DNA of 64,000 nucleotides from Burkholderia sp. TSV86 (lineage in GTDB: Bacteria > Pseudomonadota > Gammaproteobacteria > Burkholderiales > Burkholderiaceae): NCBI RefSeq assembly GCF_001522865.1, contig NZ_LOWB01000116.1, positions 1 through 64,000 on the forward strand. The letters are read 5' to 3'. The translations under genes were made by a program, and so were the position numbers. Shown one piece after another: positions 59,629 to 64,000 of the stretch. The notes beneath the pieces were generated by a model, which saw only the letters and a list, made by a program, of their open reading frames with translations, had not been told where the DNA came from and did not search any database. Each line of letters opens with the position of its first letter. Position 1 is the first letter of the stretch.

Positions 59629-60671
59629 TTGCAAGCATGGACGTGATTGCGCGCCGCTCGCGCGCATCGGTGGCCGAATTCGTCGACGACGGCGCGTTCC
59701 TGACGCTGGCGGGCCTCGTTCCCGCCAGCGTGCATCTGAAGCTCGAAGGGCTGAACTTGGCTGGCTCCATCAAGCTCAAGACAGCGCTGGGTTTGCTCGA
59801 AAGTCTGGATGAGCAGGGATTGATCAATCAGGATACCGTATTGATCGAATCGTCGTCCGGAAATCTAGGCGTTGCACTGAGCATGGTGTGTGCATCGCGC
59901 GGCTTACGTTTTACGTGCGTGGTCGATCCGAACACGTCTGCGCATAACAAGAAGATCATGGCGGCATACGGGGCGACCATCGTAATGGTCGAGCAAAAGG
60001 ATGCGAATGGCGGCTACCTCGGCACGCGAATCGCCTATGTCCAGGACTGCCTCGCCCGGGACGCACGATACGTATGGCTGAATCAATATTCGAATCCCGC
60101 GAATGCGGCGATTCATCGGCGGTTGACCGCTGCGTCTATCGCGAACGCGTTTCCGGAAATCGACTATCTATTCGTCGGCGCTGGCACGACCGGCACGCTG
60201 ATGGGCTGCGTCGACTATTTTCGCGCGTACCGGCCCGCCACCCGGATCGTCGCGGTCGATAGCATCGGCTCGGTGACGTTTGGCCAGCCGGCGAGCAAGC
60301 GCTATTTGCCGGGGCTGGGTTCGAGCCGGATGCCGCCGATTTTCAAGGCAGACGGAATCTTTGCGATGGAACAGATTCCCGAGGCGCACACGATTGCGAT
60401 GTGTCGCCATCTCGCGCGCACGCGCGGGCTGTTGGTCGGCGCGTCGACCGGCACGGTGCTGGCCGGGCTCTTCGGCTGGCGTGAGCGCATCGCACGTGGA
60501 GCGACCGTGGTTGCAATTTCGCCGGATTTCGGCGAGCGATATCTCGACACGGTCTATGACGACGACTGGGTCCGCGAGCGATTCGGCGCGGTTCCGCTTG
60601 ACGGCGATATTTCGCAGATTCCGTCTTTTCATTCATCTGTTGGCTCATTCGTAGAGGAGTTGCGTCAATGA
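59622..60671 (+). CDS. sbnA: SbnA-like PLP-dependent synthase
   Basis: 349 residues of the cysteine-synthase fold. PLP lysine Lys51 in LNLAGSIKLKTALGL, phosphate-loop partner SSSGNLGVALSM (78-89), and GAGTTGTLMG. The GSIKLK motif is that of SbnA/DAP-synthase-type enzymes rather than O-acetylserine sulfhydrylases. SbnA joins O-phospho-L-serine and L-glutamate to give N-(1-amino-1-carboxyethyl-2)-glutamate. It overlaps the N-hydroxylase gene by 7 bases and the SbnB gene by 4 bases, and CAGGAGG precedes the ATG. Together with SbnB it should provide L-2,3-diaminopropionate. Confidence 0.88.
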   Translation: MLIASMDVIARRSRASVAEFVDDGAFLTLAGLVPASVHLKLEGLNLAGSIKLKTALGLLESLDEQGLINQDTVLIESSSGNLGVALSMVCASRGLRFTCVVDPNTSAHNKKIMAAYGATIVMVEQKDANGGYLGTRIAYVQDCLARDARYVWLNQYSNPANAAIHRRLTAASIANAFPEIDYLFVGAGTTGTLMGCVDYFRAYRPATRIVAVDSIGSVTFGQPASKRYLPGLGSSRMPPIFKADGIFAMEQIPEAHTIAMCRHLARTRGLLVGASTGTVLAGLFGWRERIARGATVVAISPDFGERYLDTVYDDDWVRERFGAVPLDGDISQIPSFHSSVGSFVEELRQ

Positions 60672-61684
60672 CACATGATTCACTGCCATTTCATGTCGTA
60701 ACAGGCGTGAGCGTGCGCCGTATCCTGGACCGGACGTTGCGACGCGCGCTCACGTCGGTCGAGCAAGCGTACCTCGCGCATCACGACGGACAGACGATCA
60801 ATCCGGACAGCTATTTTCTGCGCTTCCCGCAGCGTCCGTCGGATCGGATCATTGCATTGCCGGCCGCGATCGAAGGTTCGATCAACGTCACCGGCATCAA
60901 GTGGATCGCAAGCTATCCGTCGAATCTCGGTAAGGGCCTCGCCCGTGCATCCGCCACGTTGGTATTGAACGATCCGGCCACCGGTTATCCGTTTGCGTTT
61001 CTCGAGGCGTCGCAGATCAGCGCGGTGCGCACGGCCGCCTCGGCCGTGCTTGCAGCGAACTGGTGTACCGGGCATGCGCGCCGTGCGGGATCGGTTGCTT
61101 TCATCGGCGCAGGCGTCATTGCGAAGAACATCTTCGACATGTTCGTCGCGGACGAATGGACGTTCGACGAAGTAGTCGTCCATGATCGTGATCTTCAGTC
61201 TTCCGAATCGTTGAGCTCACATGCGGCGAAGCGTATTGCCGCCAAAGTTCGCGTCGACACGCTGTCGGCGGCGCTGGATGCCGATTTGGTCGTGTTCGCG
61301 ACGAACGCTGGCACGCCATACGTCGATACGCCGGCCCGCTTGCGCGCCGGTCAGACGATCCTCAACATCTCGCTGCGCGATCTTGCGCCTTCGTTGCTAA
61401 TGGAGGCCAACAACGTCGTCGACGACGTCGATCATTGCCTGAAAGCCGACACGTCGCCGCATCTCGCGGAAAAAATGTCGGGCAGCCGCGCGTTCATCAA
61501 CGGAACGATCGCGCAATTGATTCGCGGCGAGATTGCGCTGGACCCGGCGCGGGCCACGGTGTTTTCACCGTTTGGTCTGGGTGTTCTCGATCTCGCGATC
61601 GGCAAGCAGGTCTATGACATCGCGGTGGCTGACAATTTGGCACTGTCCGTGCCCGGTTTCTTTCCGGAGGTCGCGAGATGGTAG
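60668..61684 (+). CDS. sbnB: SbnB-like NAD-dependent dehydrogenase (ornithine cyclodeaminase family)
   Basis: 338 residues of the OCD/mu-crystallin family. Lys78 in NVTGIKWIASYPSN, the Rossmann motif VAFIGAGVIAKNIFDMF (GAGVIA at 147-152), and NISLRDLAPSLL. SbnB oxidatively splits the SbnA product into L-2,3-diaminopropionate and 2-oxoglutarate. The ATGA overlap with sbnA and the 7-base overlap with the next gene show tight coupling. A true ornithine cyclodeaminase is less likely because the SbnA partner is adjacent. Confidence 0.88.
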   Translation: MTHDSLPFHVVTGVSVRRILDRTLRRALTSVEQAYLAHHDGQTINPDSYFLRFPQRPSDRIIALPAAIEGSINVTGIKWIASYPSNLGKGLARASATLVLNDPATGYPFAFLEASQISAVRTAASAVLAANWCTGHARRAGSVAFIGAGVIAKNIFDMFVADEWTFDEVVVHDRDLQSSESLSSHAAKRIAAKVRVDTLSAALDADLVVFATNAGTPYVDTPARLRAGQTILNISLRDLAPSLLMEANNVVDDVDHCLKADTSPHLAEKMSGSRAFINGTIAQLIRGEIALDPARATVFSPFGLGVLDLAIGKQVYDIAVADNLALSVPGFFPEVARW

Positions 61685-63543
61685 GCAGTGCGGATTCGGA
61701 AACGGTGATTGGCATCGTCGGTCTGGGCCCGCGCGGGCTCGTCGTGCTCGAGCGCTTGGTCTGGGCGGCTCGACAGCGGCCGCATCGTTCGGTCAAGGCT
61801 GTCATTTTCGAGCCCGGCGTGCCTGGCGTGGGCGTGCACTCGCCGGATCAGCCCGATTACTTGATGCTCAACACGATCGCTGGGCAGTTGAGTATCTTCG
61901 CGGATTTCGGCGCAGCCGGCGGCCGGCTCGATCGCCTGGGGCCGACCTTCCATGAGTGGTGCGTTACACGCGATGTCCGGATGCGCGAGGACCGGGATGC
62001 GCACTGCACCGAGCGCAGGGCATCGGAACTCGACTACTTGCCGCGGCGGCGGCTCGGCCAATATCTTGCATGGTCGTTCGAGCATTTGCGCACGCTTGCG
62101 CCGCCGAATCTGCGGATCGTGCTGCATCGGCAGAAGGTGATCGATATCGTTGCGCTGGATGACGCAGGCGGATTGACGCTGCATGGCGCCGACGGCGAAC
62201 GCTGCGACGTCACGCATGCGTTCGTCACCATCGGTCACACGGGGCGAAAGCGCAAGAGCGGCGATGCATTCATCGATGTGATTCCCGGACCTGTCGGTTG
62301 CGCTGCGACCCAGACGCTGCTGGCCGATGTCTCGGCCGGCGAGCGTATCGCGATAGCGGGCCTTGGGCTGACCAGCGCGGATTTGATTTCGGCGTTGACG
62401 GTTGGCCGTGGCGGCCGTTTTGTCCGATGTGCGGACAATGGGCTTCGCTATGTCCGCTCGGGGCGTGAGCCGCGGATGCTGGTTTATTCGCGCTCGGGGC
62501 TGCCTTTCTTCAGCCGGCCGGACACGACGCTCACGCGCGAGCGGCACAAGCCCGTTTTCCTGACTGCCGAGCGAGTGGCGATGTTGAGGCGGCGGGCAGG
62601 CTCGCTCGATTTCGTGCGAGACGTGCTGCCGATCATGAAAAATGAAATGCGAGCCGCGTTCTATTTGACGGCTGCGACACTGGCAGAGCCCGCCAGCATG
62701 GTCGCGCTGCGCGGGCAAATGGCCGGCGCGCAGGAGCAGACGTCGATCGAGCGCATCTTCGGCGCATGCGCATCGCGTTTCGGGCCGTTCGATCCAGACA
62801 CGCTGCTGCGTCTGAGCGTGCCCGCGTGCGGCACGGGGCAGCGCTATCCGGAATGGTTGCTGAGTTTTTTGAAAGACGACATCGCGGAAAGCCGCAAGGG
62901 GCTCGCTGCGAGCCCCCGCAAAGCAGCGCTCGAAGTCTGGCGCGATTTGCGCGATGCATTGCGCGATCTCGCGAATTACGGCGGATTCTCGACACAATCG
63001 CACGCGTTTTTCTATGGGCCGTACAGTGCGTTGATCAACCGGATGGTCGCCGGTCCGCAGAAAGAGCGGCACGAAGACCTGGTCGCGTTGATCGACGCCG
63101 GAATCGTCGAGATTTTCCCCGGCGTGAATCCGGATGTGCGGCGCGACAAACAAACCGGCTCGTACACGATCGCAAGCCGCGACGCTGCTGTTGGCGATAT
63201 ACGGCCGCGTGTCGTGTCGCGGGTGCTTACTGCGCGGGTGGACAGCTCCGGCGTGCACGAGTCCGGCTCTGCACTGCTGGCCACGCTGCACGCAAAGGGG
63301 GTCGTCACGCCAGTACAGCCGGCGATGGGGCTGGACGGCGTCCAGACGGACAGCGACGGGCATCCGATCGGCATTACCGGCGCGGTCGCGCCCAACCTGT
63401 GGATTTTCGGTCCGTGCGTCGAGGGCGCTTCTTACTACAACCATTACGTGCCGTCGCCGGGTGCGCCGTCGCGCGCCGTCAGCGATGCCCATCGGGCCGT
63501 GCTTTGTTGTATCGATGGCGTCGCCGCGATGCAAACCGCCTGA
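61678..63543 (+). CDS. FAD/NAD(P)-binding protein (NAD_binding_9 type), role unknown
   Basis: 621 residues. The N-terminal dinucleotide motif is VIGIVGLGPRGLVVLERLVW (GLGPRG at 15-20), then FEPGVPGVGVHSPDQPDYLM, a second nucleotide segment IAIAGLGLTSADLISALTVG (about residues 222-241), and a C-terminal NLWIFGPCVEGASYYNHYV. The architecture is that of large bacterial FAD/NAD(P)-binding proteins related to N-monooxygenases and lysine-oxygenase-like flavoenzymes. A second oxidation of the hydrazine or of a diaminopropionate nitrogen is one possible role. The gene overlaps sbnB by 7 bases. Confidence 0.8.
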   Translation: MVGSADSETVIGIVGLGPRGLVVLERLVWAARQRPHRSVKAVIFEPGVPGVGVHSPDQPDYLMLNTIAGQLSIFADFGAAGGRLDRLGPTFHEWCVTRDVRMREDRDAHCTERRASELDYLPRRRLGQYLAWSFEHLRTLAPPNLRIVLHRQKVIDIVALDDAGGLTLHGADGERCDVTHAFVTIGHTGRKRKSGDAFIDVIPGPVGCAATQTLLADVSAGERIAIAGLGLTSADLISALTVGRGGRFVRCADNGLRYVRSGREPRMLVYSRSGLPFFSRPDTTLTRERHKPVFLTAERVAMLRRRAGSLDFVRDVLPIMKNEMRAAFYLTAATLAEPASMVALRGQMAGAQEQTSIERIFGACASRFGPFDPDTLLRLSVPACGTGQRYPEWLLSFLKDDIAESRKGLAASPRKAALEVWRDLRDALRDLANYGGFSTQSHAFFYGPYSALINRMVAGPQKERHEDLVALIDAGIVEIFPGVNPDVRRDKQTGSYTIASRDAAVGDIRPRVVSRVLTARVDSSGVHESGSALLATLHAKGVVTPVQPAMGLDGVQTDSDGHPIGITGAVAPNLWIFGPCVEGASYYNHYVPSPGAPSRAVSDAHRAVLCCIDGVAAMQTA

Positions 63544-63559
63544 ACTGTCGAGGATACCG

Positions 63560-64000
63560 ATGCTAGTTTGTTTGGATATCGAAGGAACGCTTTTGCCGGA
63601 GCTATGGGGCGAAATTGCTGAAGCCACAGGAATCGCTGCGCTGCGCATCACGACGCGGGACGAGCCCGACTATCACGCGTTGATGGCAGCGCGCATCCGC
63701 AGCCTGAACGAGCACGGCTTGTCGATCGGGCGTCTGGTGTCGATCGTGCGCGAGGTCGAGCTTCTGCCAGGCGCGCGCGAATTTCTGGACGAGGTTCGCG
63801 CACACTGGCCCACGCTGCTCGTATCCGATTCGTATCGGGACTTTCTCGGGCCGCTCGCCGCGAAGCTCGGTTGTGCACCGGCGATCTGCCATCGCTTGAC
63901 GTTTGACGCGGCCGGCAGGGTCACGGGCTGGGCTGCGCGTCTGGACGATCAGAAACCGAAAGTGGTGCGGGCGATGCAGGATCTCGGTTACTCCGTATTT
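63560..64000 (+). CDS. thrH: ThrH-like HAD phosphatase (truncated by window end)
   Basis: 147 codons visible. HAD motif I is LVCLDIEGTLLPELWGEIAE (nucleophile Asp6), motif II Ser lies in LLVSDSYRDF. The sequence ITTRDEPDYHALMAARIRSL closely follows Pseudomonas ThrH, which is a phosphoserine phosphatase and phosphoserine:homoserine phosphotransferase. CGAGGA precedes the ATG, 16 bases after the previous stop. O-phosphoserine is the SbnA substrate, so a phosphoserine-handling enzyme here is suggestive, though a different phospho-substrate is possible. The C-terminal motifs lie outside the window. Confidence 0.85.
   Translation, partial: MLVCLDIEGTLLPELWGEIAEATGIAALRITTRDEPDYHALMAARIRSLNEHGLSIGRLVSIVREVELLPGAREFLDEVRAHWPTLLVSDSYRDFLGPLAAKLGCAPAICHRLTFDAAGRVTGWAARLDDQKPKVVRAMQDLGYSVF

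Noticed and set aside
59622..61684. SbnA/SbnB pair plus N-hydroxylase read as a siderophore cluster
   Set aside because: No IucA/IucC-type or NRPS synthetase, no TonB receptor and no Fur-like site is visible, and the cupin/MetRS pair points to N-N bond formation instead. The sequence beyond 64 kb could change this.

Overview
The window reads as a stretch of a Burkholderia chromosome, most likely the Burkholderia pseudomallei/thailandensis group and probably the second chromosome. The reasons are the high G+C content with strong G/C at third codon positions, a subfamily I.2 lipase with its dedicated foldase, and the gene order mdh-gntR-sdhCDAB-sdhE-gltA followed by leuCDB-asd-fimV-truA-trpF-trpB-trpA-accD-folC-cvpA-purF-metZ. 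No rRNA, tRNA or CRISPR array was seen. The assignment rests on recalled family and synteny knowledge, not on a search.

Layout. 1-4.4 kb: the tail of an IS3-type transposase, then secreted hydrolases (lipase plus foldase, and a sedolisin-type S53 protease). 4.4-8.3 kb: an MFS transporter, a LysR regulator and decayed sequence. 8.3-22.2 kb: a TCA-cycle block (acnA, a PrpD-like dehydratase, a CitE-like lyase and mdh on the minus strand; gntR, sdhCDAB, sdhE and gltA on the plus strand). 22.2-27.2 kb: an AraC regulator, a broken VOC gene, a DUF1479 protein and a DUF3857/transglutaminase protein. 27.5-49.4 kb: a long plus-strand biosynthetic run for leucine, the aspartate family, tryptophan, fatty acid, folate, purine and methionine synthesis, with an orphan DNA methyltransferase between trpB and trpA, ending in an S9 peptidase. 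49.4-64 kb: an accessory region with visibly lower G+C in its non-coding parts.

The most interesting part is 54.2-64.0 kb. It holds a tightly packed, often overlapping set of genes: a cupin, a methionyl-tRNA-synthetase-like protein with a degenerate KMSKS loop, a glycine-oxidase-like flavoenzyme, a periplasmic-binding-fold protein without a signal peptide, a lysine/ornithine N-hydroxylase, SbnA-like and SbnB-like enzymes, a large FAD/NAD(P)-binding protein, and a ThrH-like HAD phosphatase cut by the window end. The N-hydroxylase + cupin/MetRS + flavoenzyme trio matches the known N-N bond-forming machinery that makes hydrazinoacetic acid from N6-hydroxylysine and glycine. Here the usual cupin-MetRS fusion is split into two overlapping genes and joined to a 2,3-diaminopropionate pathway. 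The inference is an unassigned biosynthetic gene cluster for a hydrazine-, hydrazone- or diazo-type metabolite. A LysE-type exporter, an iron-dependent alcohol dehydrogenase and a LysR regulator lie just upstream and may belong to it.

Other notable signals are a Thr/Ile-rich leader-peptide reading frame directly upstream of asd, a 92-bp tandem array of hairpins upstream of prpD, a 25-bp inverted repeat between mdh and gntR, and a long N-terminal extension on TrpF.
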